Below are positions 7,969 through 16,722 of a stretch of DNA of 64,000 nucleotides, piece by piece. The notes below the pieces were generated by a model. It saw only the letters and a list, made by a program, of their open reading frames with translations, had not been told where the DNA came from and made no database searches. Within the stretch, counting starts at the first letter, position 1; each line of letters starts with the position of its first letter. This DNA is from an uncultured Eubacteriales bacterium (lineage in GTDB: Bacteria > Bacillota > Clostridia > UBA1381 > UMGS1253), in NCBI GenBank assembly GCA_902492065.1, contig CABUKE010000001.1, positions 372,001 through 436,000 on the forward strand. The letters run 5' to 3'. A program made the position numbers and the translations under genes.

Positions 7969-8238
7969 ATGTACGAGGACAAGACACTGATTTGTAAGGA
8001 CTGTGGGAATGAGTTTGTTTTTACAGCGGGCGAGCAGGAGTTCTACGCAGAAAAGGGCTTTGAAAACGAACCGCAGCGTTGTAAGGATTGCCGTACGGCA
8101 AGAAAGGCTGCTATCCGTGCATCTCGGGAGATGCATGATGTAATTTGTGCAGATTGCGGCGCGCCGACTCAGGTGCCCTTTAAGCCAAAGGATGACCGGC
8201 CTGTATATTGCAGTGCATGCTTTGAAAAACATAGATAA
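7969..8238 (+). CDS. Zinc-ribbon domain protein
   Basis: This 89-residue protein carries four CxxC pairs: CKDC near 10, CKDC near 38, CADC near 61 and CSAC near 82. The N-terminal half (LICKDCGNEFVFTAGEQEFYAEKGFENEPQRC, shown in parts) matches the probable zinc-ribbon family PF13451. The second half, with VPF and RPVYCSACF, is a second zinc-binding knuckle. The function is unknown, and a role in nucleic-acid or protein binding is plausible. The ATG follows GTGAGGGGATC. The 171-bp gap after sigH holds a small hairpin (7853-7867) but no clear promoter. Confidence 0.8.
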   Translation: MYEDKTLICKDCGNEFVFTAGEQEFYAEKGFENEPQRCKDCRTARKAAIRASREMHDVICADCGAPTQVPFKPKDDRPVYCSACFEKHR

Positions 8239-8275
8239 AAATTTTTTATAAAAGCTTTTATCTTTTGAGAAAAAG

Positions 8276-8306
8276 ACACATTATACTGTGTATGATGTGT
8301 TTTTTT
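8276..8306 (+). terminator. Intrinsic terminator after the zinc-ribbon gene
   Basis: An 11-bp stem (8276-8286 with 8290-8300, one G-U pair) with a TGT loop is followed by seven T residues (8301-8306 onward). It separates the sigH region from the potassium-uptake operon. Confidence 0.9.
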
Positions 8307-8307
8307 C

Positions 8308-8335
8308 TTGCATTTCTGTAAAAAGGGTATATAAT
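8308..8335 (+). promoter_or_regulatory. SigA-type promoter for ktrB
   Basis: TTGCAT (8308-8313), a 16-bp spacer and TATAAT (8330-8335) lie immediately after the preceding terminator and about 55 bases before ktrB. The short leader leaves no room for a c-di-AMP riboswitch. Confidence 0.7.
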
Positions 8336-8389
8336 AGAGAGGTACATTAAGATAGAATTAAAATTGGGACAGAAAAAGGAACGAAAGGT

Positions 8390-9784
8390 ATGAGCTTTGA
8401 ATTCGTAAAAAGGCAATTACGCAAAGCACGGCTTTTTGCACAGTATAAAATCCGTGTCAGTGCAGCGCAGACTATTGTTGGCGGATTTTTGCTTATTATA
8501 CTGGTTGGAGCAATCCTATTAACACTTCCGATTGCAACGCGGAGCGGGGAATCTACCGGTTTTGTGGACGCATTATTTACAGCGACTTCCTCAACCTGCG
8601 TGACCGGTCTTGTTGTCTTTGACACATACAGTTACTGGAGTCTGTTTGGCCAGACTGTCATCTTGACGATGATACAAATTGGCGGGCTTGGATTTATGAC
8701 AATGGGTGCTGTATTTGCCTTTATATTGAAGAGCAAAATCAGTTTTCGGCAAAGACTGGTTATGAGCGAGTCAATCGGCATGGACATGACGAGCGGAATT
8801 GTGCGCATGACGCAGCATATTCTGGTTGGCACGCTGATTTTTGAAACGGTTGGCGCGCTGATTTTGGCGGTCCGATTTATACCGGAATTTGGCTTTTGGG
8901 ACGGCATTTATAAGGGCGTGTTTCATGCGGTTTCTGCCTTTTGTAATTCTGGAATGGATTTGATGGGAGAGCGAGAGGCTTTTAGCTCTTTGACCTACTA
9001 TGTCAACGACTGGACAGTGAATTTGACGATTATGCTGTTGATTACGATTGGCGGAACAGGCTTTTATGTATGGGAGGACATCTACCATGCAAAAAGTTAT
9101 AAGGGGTTAAGCCTGCACAGCAAAATTGTTCTGACGATGAACATTTCACTGGTCGTTGTGGGGGCGCTGCTCATATTCGGTATGGATTATCACAACCCGG
9201 AAACACTCGGCCCGCTCTCACCGGCATCAAAGGTGCTGGCTTCTTTGTTCCAGTCTGTAGCGAGCCGGACGGCGGGCTTTAATACGGTTGATTTATCCTC
9301 TTTGTCGGTAGCTTCGACGTTTACCATGATTTTGTTGATGTTTATTGGCGGTGCACCCGGCTCGACGGCAGGCGGAATCAAGACGACGACGCTGGGCCTG
9401 TTGTTTTTCACGGCGATTTCGAGTTTGCGGGGGTCAAAAGACGTCAATGCATTTGCGCGGCGGATGGAGCCGATGGCGGTTCGCCGTGCGGTGACAATTG
9501 TATTGATTGCCCTGTGCGTGGTTGCCGTTGGAATTATCATATTGTCTGGCGCAGACCCGGAACTGTCGTTTATTGAGGTCGTATTTGAGGTTGTTTCCGC
9601 ATTTGGCACGGTTGGCCTTTCGCTGGGAATTACGCCGGAGATGGGCGTTATCTCAAAGTTGGCGATTGCCTGCATTATGTTTTTCGGCCGGGTAGGAGTA
9701 TTGACAATTATGCTGTCGCTTACTCTTAAAGGGTTTAAAGCAAAGAATACGGTTCGATATCCGATAGGAAGAATTTTGATTTAG
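8390..9784 (+). CDS. ktrB: Potassium uptake protein KtrB (TrkH family)
   Basis: KtrB is the membrane channel subunit of a Ktr-type potassium uptake system. The 464-residue protein contains the four pore-loop repeats of the TrkH/Ktr fold with their conserved glycines: TSSTCVTGLV near 65, AFCNSGMDL near 183, SRTAGFNTVD near 303 and AFGTVGLSLG near 411. Lengths of loops and the basic N-terminus fit KtrB rather than the longer TrkH. ktrA, its cytosolic gating partner, follows after 41 bases. Confidence 0.94.
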   Translation: MSFEFVKRQLRKARLFAQYKIRVSAAQTIVGGFLLIILVGAILLTLPIATRSGESTGFVDALFTATSSTCVTGLVVFDTYSYWSLFGQTVILTMIQIGGLGFMTMGAVFAFILKSKISFRQRLVMSESIGMDMTSGIVRMTQHILVGTLIFETVGALILAVRFIPEFGFWDGIYKGVFHAVSAFCNSGMDLMGEREAFSSLTYYVNDWTVNLTIMLLITIGGTGFYVWEDIYHAKSYKGLSLHSKIVLTMNISLVVVGALLIFGMDYHNPETLGPLSPASKVLASLFQSVASRTAGFNTVDLSSLSVASTFTMILLMFIGGAPGSTAGGIKTTTLGLLFFTAISSLRGSKDVNAFARRMEPMAVRRAVTIVLIALCVVAVGIIILSGADPELSFIEVVFEVVSAFGTVGLSLGITPEMGVISKLAIACIMFFGRVGVLTIMLSLTLKGFKAKNTVRYPIGRILI

Positions 9785-9825
9785 TAAATATAAATGGAGT
9801 TTGATGGAAACAGAGGGAGAAACAA

Positions 9826-10470
9826 ATGAAACAGTCTTTTGCAGTATTGGGGCTTGGAAGTTTTGGACAGAGTGTCGCGCGGACGCTCTATTCGCTCGGC
9901 CATGAAGTGCTGGCGATTGACGGAAACGAGGATACCGTACAGGCCATTTCGGCCAGCGTAACACATGCAATTGAAGGGGATTGCCGCGACGAAAACGTAC
10001 TGCGCGCGGTCGGCATCCGGAACTTTGACGTAGTTGTGGTTGCGATTGGACAGGATTTGGAAGCGTCGATTCTGATTACGACGATTTTAAAAGAGCTTGG
10101 CGTGCCATATGTGGTGGCAAAGGCACACAGCCAGATGCATTCCCGAATACTCAAAAAGGTGGGGGCGGACAAGGTTGTGTTCCCGGAGCTGGATATGGGG
10201 GTGCGGGTTGCCAATACGCTGTCCAATGTCAATGTTGTGGATCTGCTGTCCCTGTCGGATGGTTACAGCATTGTCGAAATCAACTGCCCGGAAAGCTGGA
10301 TTGGGAAAAGTATGATTGAGCTTGACATTCGCGCCCGTTATGGAATCAATATTCTTGCGGTGCGCAATGGCGACGATATTGACGTATCGCCAGACCCGAA
10401 CCGTATTTTCACGGAAGAAGATATTGTGATTGTCATTGGCGCAAACGACGATATGAGTGGGATAAAATGA
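9826..10470 (+). CDS. ktrA: Ktr potassium system regulatory subunit KtrA (RCK/TrkA domains)
   Basis: This 214-residue cytosolic protein has an N-terminal RCK_N Rossmann domain (FAVLGLGSFGQSVARTLYSLGHEVLAID) and a C-terminal RCK_C domain from about residue 140. KtrA forms an octameric ring that binds ATP/ADP, and often c-di-AMP in the RCK_C domain, to gate KtrB. Its stop overlaps the next gene's start (ATGATGA), so the methyltransferase gene is translationally coupled. Confidence 0.94.
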   Translation: MKQSFAVLGLGSFGQSVARTLYSLGHEVLAIDGNEDTVQAISASVTHAIEGDCRDENVLRAVGIRNFDVVVVAIGQDLEASILITTILKELGVPYVVAKAHSQMHSRILKKVGADKVVFPELDMGVRVANTLSNVNVVDLLSLSDGYSIVEINCPESWIGKSMIELDIRARYGINILAVRNGDDIDVSPDPNRIFTEEDIVIVIGANDDMSGIK

Positions 10471-11261
10471 TGACGGAGATACGGAGCAGTTCCAACAAGA
10501 CATATAAATATATCAAGTCGCTTCAGACAAAAAAGGCGCGGGTGCAGAGCAAGTGCTATTTGGTTGAGGGCATTAAATCCGTTCGGGAAGCATTTGACGC
10601 GGGAATTGCAGCTGAGCTTCTGGCGGTCAGCAGCAGTGCAGTACAGGAGACAATGGCTGGGCCGCTTCTCTCTGCGGCGCGGGAGCGGGATATCCCGGTA
10701 TATGAAATAGCGGATAATTTGTTTCCGCAGCTATGTGATACCAAAACGCCCGAGGGCGTGCTGTGTGTTGCAAAGATGCCACAAAAGCGGGAAATTGTGA
10801 TTCAGGACGGCGTGTATTTATACTGTGACCACGTATCCGACCCGGGCAATGCGGGGACGCTGATTCGCTGTGCCGACGCGGCCGGTGCGGCGGGGGTTCT
10901 ATTTTCGCCGGGATGTGTGGACTTGTACAGTCCGAAGGTTGTCCGTGCGACGATGGGTTCGCTGTTCCATCTGCCGGTCTATGACAGTGTGGAGCTTTCG
11001 CAGCTTTGCATGATGAAGGAACAGGGATTCCGGCTGATTGCGGGCGCGCTGACCGCATCGGCGCAGGATTATCGGGAGGCGGAGTATCCGCCGCGCTCAA
11101 TCCTTGTGATTGGGAACGAAGCGAACGGCGTTTTATGCGACGTGCTTGCGGCGTGCGACAGCACGGTGATTATCCCGATTACCGGACGGGCAGAGTCGCT
11201 GAACGCCTCTGTCGCCGGGGCACTTCTGCTGTATGAGTGGCGGCGGAACAATCGGGTATAA
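10467..11261 (+). CDS. SpoU-family RNA 2'-O-methyltransferase (TrmH/RlmB-like)
   Basis: This 264-residue protein has an N-terminal substrate-binding domain and a C-terminal SPOUT knot. The three SpoU motifs are present: DPGNAGTLIRCADAAG near 126, VIGNEANGV near 213 and SLNASVAGALLLYEW near 243. It should methylate a ribose 2'-OH in rRNA or tRNA using S-adenosylmethionine. The exact target (rlmB-type G2251 or another) cannot be assigned. It starts within the ktrA stop codon. Confidence 0.88.
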   Translation: MMTEIRSSSNKTYKYIKSLQTKKARVQSKCYLVEGIKSVREAFDAGIAAELLAVSSSAVQETMAGPLLSAARERDIPVYEIADNLFPQLCDTKTPEGVLCVAKMPQKREIVIQDGVYLYCDHVSDPGNAGTLIRCADAAGAAGVLFSPGCVDLYSPKVVRATMGSLFHLPVYDSVELSQLCMMKEQGFRLIAGALTASAQDYREAEYPPRSILVIGNEANGVLCDVLAACDSTVIIPITGRAESLNASVAGALLLYEWRRNNRV

Positions 11262-11278
11262 GAAAGAAGGGGTACGCT

Positions 11279-11869
11279 ATGGAGCAACAACGGTTTGAAA
11301 AGCAGCTTGCGTTTTTGGTCGAAGCCGATAAGATGAAAACCATCTTCCGGCGCACACGCCTGATTACGGAAAACAGGCGGGAGGACGACGCGGAGCATTC
11401 GTGGCACTTTGCGCTGACGGCGCTAGTACTGCTTGAGTATGCGAAGGAGGACGTGGACATTAACCATGTGATTCAGATGGCACTGGTACACGATTTGGTT
11501 GAGGTCTATGCCGGCGATACGTTTGCCTATGACGAGCAGGGCTATCAGGACAAAGAACAGCGCGAGCTTGCAGCGGCGGACAAAATATTTGGCCTGCTGC
11601 CGGACGAGCAGGGGAGACGGTTGCGCGCGCTGTGGGAGGAGTTTGAAGCCTTTGAAACAAAGGAAGCGTGCTATGCCAACGCGATTGACCGGCTCCAGCC
11701 GTTTATTAATAATGCGAAAACGCAGGGCCATACCTGGCGCGAGGGCAGCGTGACGAGCGCGCAGGTCTACAAGCGGATGGACGCGGTGCGTCTGTATGCG
11801 CCGGAGCTGTGGCCGTTTATTGTGTTCGTCATTGATGATGCCATTAAAAAGGGCTATTTAAAACCATGA
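11279..11869 (+). CDS. HD-domain hydrolase (YfbR-like)
   Basis: This 196-residue protein contains an HD metal-dependent phosphohydrolase domain: RREDDAEHSWHFALTAL near 43, then MALVHDLVEVYAGD near 77. The spacing resembles HD_3/YfbR-type enzymes that remove phosphate from deoxynucleoside 5'-monophosphates. The substrate is inferred. The ATG at 11279 is preferred because AGAAAGAAGGGG precedes it, and an earlier in-frame start would overlap the methyltransferase gene. It is the last gene of the ktrB operon. Confidence 0.8.
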   Translation: MEQQRFEKQLAFLVEADKMKTIFRRTRLITENRREDDAEHSWHFALTALVLLEYAKEDVDINHVIQMALVHDLVEVYAGDTFAYDEQGYQDKEQRELAAADKIFGLLPDEQGRRLRALWEEFEAFETKEACYANAIDRLQPFINNAKTQGHTWREGSVTSAQVYKRMDAVRLYAPELWPFIVFVIDDAIKKGYLKP

Positions 11870-11878
11870 TTGATAGAG

Positions 11879-11903
11879 GGGCAGCCTGTGGCTGTCCTTT
11901 TTT
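11879..11903 (+). terminator. Intrinsic terminator ending the ktr operon
   Basis: GGGCAGCC (11879-11886) pairs with GGCTGTCC (11890-11897), one G-U pair, around a TGT loop and is followed by six T residues. Confidence 0.85.
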
Positions 11904-11980
11904 ACAGATAATAAGTAAAATATACTTGACTTTTTATAAAATATATATTAACATAGGAGGTAGAAAGGGCTGGTGACGCC

Positions 11981-12181
11981 ATGGGGAAAAATCTGAAACT
12001 GAAAGCGGCCCGCGCCGCACTTGATATGACGCAAAAAGAACTGGCCGAGGCGGTCGGCGTGACGCGGCAGACTATAAATGCCATTGAAAAGGGCGACTAT
12101 AACCCGACGATCCGGCTCTGCAATGCGATATGCAGGACGCTTGGGAAGACGCTGGACGAACTGTTTTGGGAAAACGATTGA
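11981..12181 (+). CDS. Small XRE-type regulator (YgzD-like)
   Basis: This 66-residue protein is one helix-turn-helix domain: LKAARAALDMTQKELAEAVG, then VTRQTINAIEKGDYNPTI. It belongs to the short Xre group that is almost always paired with a small membrane protein, as here. AGGAGG lies upstream of the ATG, with a TTGACT at 11926-11931 as a possible -35 element and only a loose -10. It probably regulates its own operon. Confidence 0.88.
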   Translation: MGKNLKLKAARAALDMTQKELAEAVGVTRQTINAIEKGDYNPTIRLCNAICRTLGKTLDELFWEND

Positions 12182-12195
12182 GAGGAGGAGAGAAG

Positions 12196-12624
12196 ATGGA
12201 GAAGAAGAACTATGACGAGTATCAAATCAAAATCCGGCACAGGCTTGCCTTTCATACCATGCTGCTGACGTTTGTGCTGATTATCGCAAACGCCTTTGTA
12301 AAGAGCTGGTATGTGTGGGCCGAGCCGGGCGCGGAGGCAATGGTACTTGTTGGAGTGCCGACGCTGTACTTCATCACGGGTGCAGTGCTTCAAAACGCCT
12401 ATATCAGCGCAAAGGAGCGCAGTCCATGGGTTACGATAATTCTTTTTGGCCTGCTGGCAGTTGTGGAATTGTTTTCGTTTTTGGCAGGCGGCGCGGATAG
12501 GCTTGTAATAGACGGACGCCTGTCAACAGGAGTGCTACCGCTTGCACTGTTTATTCTATTCGGCTATTTATCGCTTATTTTGCTGGTTAAAGAGCTGTTG
12601 AGCCGACGTGAAAGAGAAGAATAA
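12196..12624 (+). CDS. Small integral membrane protein paired with an XRE regulator
   Basis: This 142-residue protein is predicted to have four membrane helices (about 22-42, 52-74, 82-102 and 116-136), with a charged N-terminus (KKNYDEYQIKIRHR) and a basic C-terminal tail. It belongs to the uncharacterised small membrane proteins that accompany YgzD-like regulators. The ATG at 12196 follows AGAGGAGGAG by five bases. Function is unknown. The pair may sense a membrane or stress signal. Confidence 0.75.
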   Translation: MEKKNYDEYQIKIRHRLAFHTMLLTFVLIIANAFVKSWYVWAEPGAEAMVLVGVPTLYFITGAVLQNAYISAKERSPWVTIILFGLLAVVELFSFLAGGADRLVIDGRLSTGVLPLALFILFGYLSLILLVKELLSRREREE

Positions 12625-12652
12625 AAGGCTGCGCCAACTGGCACAGCCTTTT
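12623..12652. terminator. Bidirectional terminator
   Basis: AAAAGGCTG and GCC (12623-12635) pair with GGC and CAGCCTTTT (12640-12652) with one mismatched pair, around an AACT loop. It serves two convergent transcription units. Confidence 0.88.
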
Positions 12653-12653
12653 A

Positions 12654-13268
12654 TTATCGGATATCAATTTCCCAGTCTTTGTGGTAATACTGCCTGTCCT
12701 GCTCGTTGATTTCCCGTAATACACGGCAGGGAGAGCCGACGGCAACGACGTTCGACGGAATGTCCTTTGTCACGACACTGCCCGCGCCGATTACGGAATT
12801 ATCCCCGATGGTAACGCCAGGCAGGACAATGCTGCCCGCGCCGACCCATACGTTATTGCCAATGTGGATGGGCAGGTTATACTGGGCCACCTTGCTCCGC
12901 AAATCCGGGTCAATCGGGTGCGTCCCGGTTGCAAGGATAACATTTGGCCCAAACATTACCTTGTCGCCCACAAAAATCTCACAGTCATCCACCAAAACGA
13001 GATTGAAGTTGGCATAAACCTGGTTTCCAAAGTGGACATATTTTCCGCCCCAGTTTGCATGAAACGGCGTTTCAATGTAGCAGTTATCCCCGATTTCGGC
13101 AAACATTTCTTTCAGAAGGCGGGTTTTTTCCGCGGCCTGGCTCGGGCGGAGGCTGTTGTACTCGAACACCTTGTCGAGATAGGTGGCCTGCTCCGTCATG
13201 AACTCCTCGCTTCCGCAGAAGTAGAGCTTTCCGCCGAGAATCCGGCGTGTTAGTTCGTTTTTATCCAT
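12654..13268 (-). CDS. Sugar O-acetyltransferase (Maa/LacA family)
   Basis: This 204-residue protein has the N-terminal Mac helical segment (LYFCGSEEFMTEQATYLDKVFEYN) and then left-handed beta-helix hexapeptide repeats. These include ILATGTHPIDPDLR with the active-site histidine near 117, and the C-terminal IGAGSVVTKDIPSNVVAVGSPCR. Such enzymes acetylate galactosides, maltose or glucose from acetyl-CoA. It sits directly behind a GH42 beta-galactosidase, as LacA sits behind LacZ, so a galactoside acceptor is plausible. GGAGGAAG precedes the ATG. Confidence 0.9.
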   Translation of the reverse strand: MDKNELTRRILGGKLYFCGSEEFMTEQATYLDKVFEYNSLRPSQAAEKTRLLKEMFAEIGDNCYIETPFHANWGGKYVHFGNQVYANFNLVLVDDCEIFVGDKVMFGPNVILATGTHPIDPDLRSKVAQYNLPIHIGNNVWVGAGSIVLPGVTIGDNSVIGAGSVVTKDIPSNVVAVGSPCRVLREINEQDRQYYHKDWEIDIR

Positions 13269-13283
13269 TAACTTCCTCCTTGC

Positions 13284-15341
13284 TCAATCCTTTGGAAACC
13301 GCAGAATGCGTACGCCGAAGGGAATGAGTTCGATTTCGCTTCCTGCCGGGAGATTCGTTTCCATATCAACAGCGCGCGCGTCCTCAAAGGTTGCAAACTG
13401 GATTTCTTCCGTATAATTCTGAACAAAAACATATCTGTTTTCCGCATCCTCGCGCATCGTGCAGACAACGCCTGCCGGAAGGTCGGCGAGCGGCGTGCGC
13501 GCGGGAGCAGTGTCAACAATTACTTTTTCGCAGAGTGCCTGCGTCAACGCACCTGTGTCGCGGCAGGCAACATAGTACGCCTTTCCGTTTTTATAGTCGT
13601 TTTCAAACACTGCGCCGCCGCCCTGATAGAAGTCGTGTTCATAGGTGGCGAGCGTTTTTGCGCCCTGCGTATGTACGATTTCGCAGTAGTCGCACACTTC
13701 GTAGCTTTGTCCGCCGTACGATACGGCATTGCGCTCGTCCGGGCAGAGTGTATCGACCTCCTCGGCCCATACGCCGAACACTTCCTTGAGCGTGCCGCAG
13801 GGGAAGCCGCCCAAGTAGCAGAGGTCGTTTTCGTTGACCATACCGGATAGATAGGTCATAATCGCCGTGCCGCCATTTGCCACAAATTGCGCAATGCGCG
13901 CCTCTACGCCCTCTTTTATCATGTAGAGCATAGGCATGACGAGTACCTTGTATCCGGAAAAGTCATAGCTTGAGTCAATAACATCGACGCTGACGCCATT
14001 TTTCCAGAAGGGATAGTAATAATTTACGAGCGTATCAATATATTTTTTGTCGCTTTTCTGGAAGCCCTGTGCTTCCCCAAGCGCCATGCGGTTTTCGTAG
14101 TCGTAGATGAGCGCGACGTCGCTTTTTGCCACCGCGCCGCGCACGCACGCGAGCTTTTTGAGGCATTTGCCAACCTGCGCCACATCGCAAAAGACGCGCG
14201 TATGTTCATGCCCGACGTGGTCGACGACCGCGCCGTGAAACTTCTCCGACGCGCCGCGTCCCTTGCGCCATTGGAAATACATTACACTGTCGGAGCCGTG
14301 CGCAATCGCCTGCAAAGAGGCCGTTTTATGCATGTTCGGACGCTTGGGCTTGTTGATTTCCTTCCAGTTTACCGCGCTGGGCGTGCTCTCCATCAAAAGG
14401 AACGGTTTCTGTAAGTACGAGCGCATGGAGTCGTGCATCAGCGCCGTGCGGCACGCAGTCATATAGTTGCTCCGCTTTGTATCGTGCCATTCCGGGTAGC
14501 TGTCCCATGAGATGAAGTCAACCGCATCTTTGAACTTACTGTAGTCAAGCCCGTCGTAAAAGTCCATAAAATTCGTCGTAATTGGGATGTCGGGCGTAAT
14601 GGCGCGCAGCGGCGCGGTTTCATTATTCATGAAGTCAATTGTCTGGTGCGTCACGAACCGTTTCCAGTCGAGCGTCAGCCCGTGCAGGTACGCCTCGCCT
14701 CGTCCGCCCGGCGGGGTCGGGGATTCGATCTGGTCCCACGAAGTGTAGATATGGCTCCAAAACGGCGTCCACCATTGCCGGTTGAGCAGGTCAAGGTCGC
14801 CGTGATACTTTTCCCTGAGCCATGCGCGGAACGCCTGCTGGCACAGCTCGCAATGGCACTTGCCGCCATACTCGTTTGACACGTGCCACGCGAGAATAGC
14901 GGGGTGGTCTTTGTAGTGCTTGGCCAGTGCGGTGTTGACAGCGCGCACCTTTTCCCGGTAGATTGGGGATGTGTAGCAATGGTTGTGCCGGTGTGCAAAG
15001 AGGATTCTCTGCCGGTCCGGCATAACGCGCAGCACCTCGGGGTACTTTTGCGCCATCCATGCCGGACGCGCGCCGCTCGGCGTTGCGAGCAGGACGTGAA
15101 TCCCGTTTTGATATAGATTGTCGATGACCGAGTCGAAAAAGCCGAATTCGTAGCGGCCCTCCTCCGGCTCGAGCACCGACCAGGCAAAAATACCGAGCGA
15201 CACGGCATTTACGCCCGCAAGCTTCATCAGACGGATATCCTCGGCCAGAATGTCCGGCCGGTCCATCCATTGGTCGGGGTTATAGTCGCCGCCGTGCAAA
15301 AGCTGGGGCATGTTTCTGACAAGCGGTTTATGTTTTTCCAT
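13284..15341 (-). CDS. Beta-galactosidase, glycoside hydrolase family 42
   Basis: This 685-residue protein lacks a signal peptide, so it is intracellular. It has the GH42 TIM barrel with the acid/base pair N156-E157 (HVSNEYGG) and the nucleophile E318 (FLLMESTPS). Cysteines C122, C162, C164 and C167 match the zinc site of the Thermus A4 enzyme in spacing. The trimerisation domain (about 390-600) and a C-terminal beta domain follow. It should cleave terminal beta-D-galactosides imported from plant or host glycans. It is in a minus-strand cluster with an acetyltransferase and the CCA enzyme. No transporter is nearby. Confidence 0.94.
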   Translation of the reverse strand: MEKHKPLVRNMPQLLHGGDYNPDQWMDRPDILAEDIRLMKLAGVNAVSLGIFAWSVLEPEEGRYEFGFFDSVIDNLYQNGIHVLLATPSGARPAWMAQKYPEVLRVMPDRQRILFAHRHNHCYTSPIYREKVRAVNTALAKHYKDHPAILAWHVSNEYGGKCHCELCQQAFRAWLREKYHGDLDLLNRQWWTPFWSHIYTSWDQIESPTPPGGRGEAYLHGLTLDWKRFVTHQTIDFMNNETAPLRAITPDIPITTNFMDFYDGLDYSKFKDAVDFISWDSYPEWHDTKRSNYMTACRTALMHDSMRSYLQKPFLLMESTPSAVNWKEINKPKRPNMHKTASLQAIAHGSDSVMYFQWRKGRGASEKFHGAVVDHVGHEHTRVFCDVAQVGKCLKKLACVRGAVAKSDVALIYDYENRMALGEAQGFQKSDKKYIDTLVNYYYPFWKNGVSVDVIDSSYDFSGYKVLVMPMLYMIKEGVEARIAQFVANGGTAIMTYLSGMVNENDLCYLGGFPCGTLKEVFGVWAEEVDTLCPDERNAVSYGGQSYEVCDYCEIVHTQGAKTLATYEHDFYQGGGAVFENDYKNGKAYYVACRDTGALTQALCEKVIVDTAPARTPLADLPAGVVCTMREDAENRYVFVQNYTEEIQFATFEDARAVDMETNLPAGSEIELIPFGVRILRFPKD

Positions 15342-15351
15342 AGCAGCCTCC

Positions 15352-16704
15352 TCATGTGTTTGAAGTATTTGTTTCTTCTATCCAGCCTCGTGCCGCATGA
15401 AGCAGCACGGTTTTTTCGTTTTCTGCTGCGCCGTCTATGACGAGGGTGAGCAAATAGTCTAATGCCGCGCCGATCTGCCGTCCTTCCAGTCCGAGCGTAA
15501 TCATGTCTCGGCCGTTCACCGCCAAATCGCGCAGCGAAAAACACGCGCCTTCGTCGAGCACCTCCTGCGCCAATGTGCGTATCTGCCCAAGCGCGTGAAG
15601 CCGCGGTGCGACGTAGGGCGCGGCATGCGCCATGCTGTCGGCGGCCTGTAAACGCAGCAGGTCAAAAAACAGTTCCGGCCCAAGCCGCCCGAGCCACCGC
15701 TTCACGCTCTTTTTCGTCGACGCCAACTCGGCGTCGTGGTACTCAATCAGCGTGAGGACAGCGTGCTTGGTCGCGTTGTCGCATTTTAAGCGGTTTAGCA
15801 GATTGCGTGCCAGCTCGACGCTCTGTTTGGCGTGACCGTAAAAATGCCCTACGCCACCCTCATCCATGGTAAAGCATGCGGGCTTCCCGATATCGTGCAG
15901 AAACGCCGCCAGCCGGAGCGGCAGGCTGTGCGCCTCGATACTGGCAAGCGCGCGCAGGCTGTGGTGCCATACGTCGCTGTCGTGGTATTTGGTGTGCTGC
16001 GCAAAGCCGAACATCGCCGTAATCTCCGGCAAAAAGACGGCCAGTACATCACGATATTCATCCAGCAGCGGCGCGGGATTGATTCCGCATAACAGCTTGA
16101 AAAATTCGGCCTGAATGCGCTCCGCCGCGATATGGGTTAGAAGCGTTTTGTTTTTGTGGATGCTTTTTGCTGTTTCCGGCTCGATTGTAAACCCGAGCAC
16201 GGAAGCAAAGCGGAGCGCGCGCAAGATGCGCAGTGCATCCTCGCCGAAGCGTATATCCGGCACGCCCACGCACCGGATGAGCCGTGCGCGCAGATCCTGC
16301 TGCCCGCCGAAGCAGTCGACCAACCCCGTCGATGGGCGGTACGCCATCGCGTTAACCGTGAAGTCGCGCCGGGCGAGGTCGTCACGCAGGTTACCCGTGA
16401 AGGTGACGCAGTCCGGACGGCGGTTGTCATGGTAGTCGCCGTCAATGCGGAAGGTGGTAACCTCTACCGGAACCGAGTCGATCACAACGGTGACAGTCCC
16501 ATGCTGAAGGCCCGTTTCCACGGTATGGTAAGCTAAAAACGCCGCAAGCACCTGCTGCGGCGTCGCGTTGGTTGTAATGTCATAGTCGGAGGGCGTGTCC
16601 CCAAGCAGGCTGTCCCGCACACAGCCGCCGACCAGATAGGCATCGTACCCATTCTGCTCCAGTACGGTGAGCGCCGTCTGTGCATGAGAAGGGATTGGAA
16701 TCAT
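15352..16704 (-). CDS. cca: CCA-adding tRNA nucleotidyltransferase
   Basis: This 450-residue class II nucleotidyltransferase adds or repairs the 3'-CCA of tRNA. The head domain shows VGGCVRDSLLG and the catalytic SDYDITTNA, then RRDFTVNAMAY and the EDALRILRALRFA neck. A C-terminal HD domain with FLHDIGKP near 268 could add phosphohydrolase activity. The ATG at 16704 is preferred. AAGGAGG directly touches the upstream ATG (16713) but lies nine bases before this one. Confidence 0.95.
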   Translation of the reverse strand: MIPIPSHAQTALTVLEQNGYDAYLVGGCVRDSLLGDTPSDYDITTNATPQQVLAAFLAYHTVETGLQHGTVTVVIDSVPVEVTTFRIDGDYHDNRRPDCVTFTGNLRDDLARRDFTVNAMAYRPSTGLVDCFGGQQDLRARLIRCVGVPDIRFGEDALRILRALRFASVLGFTIEPETAKSIHKNKTLLTHIAAERIQAEFFKLLCGINPAPLLDEYRDVLAVFLPEITAMFGFAQHTKYHDSDVWHHSLRALASIEAHSLPLRLAAFLHDIGKPACFTMDEGGVGHFYGHAKQSVELARNLLNRLKCDNATKHAVLTLIEYHDAELASTKKSVKRWLGRLGPELFFDLLRLQAADSMAHAAPYVAPRLHALGQIRTLAQEVLDEGACFSLRDLAVNGRDMITLGLEGRQIGAALDYLLTLVIDGAAENEKTVLLHAARGWIEETNTSNT

Positions 16705-16722
16705 GTTAACCATCCTCCTTCG

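Noticed and set aside
12623..12652. Considered as an attenuator of the acetyltransferase gene
   Set aside because: It lies after both convergent stop codons and is symmetrical, so an ordinary bidirectional terminator explains it.
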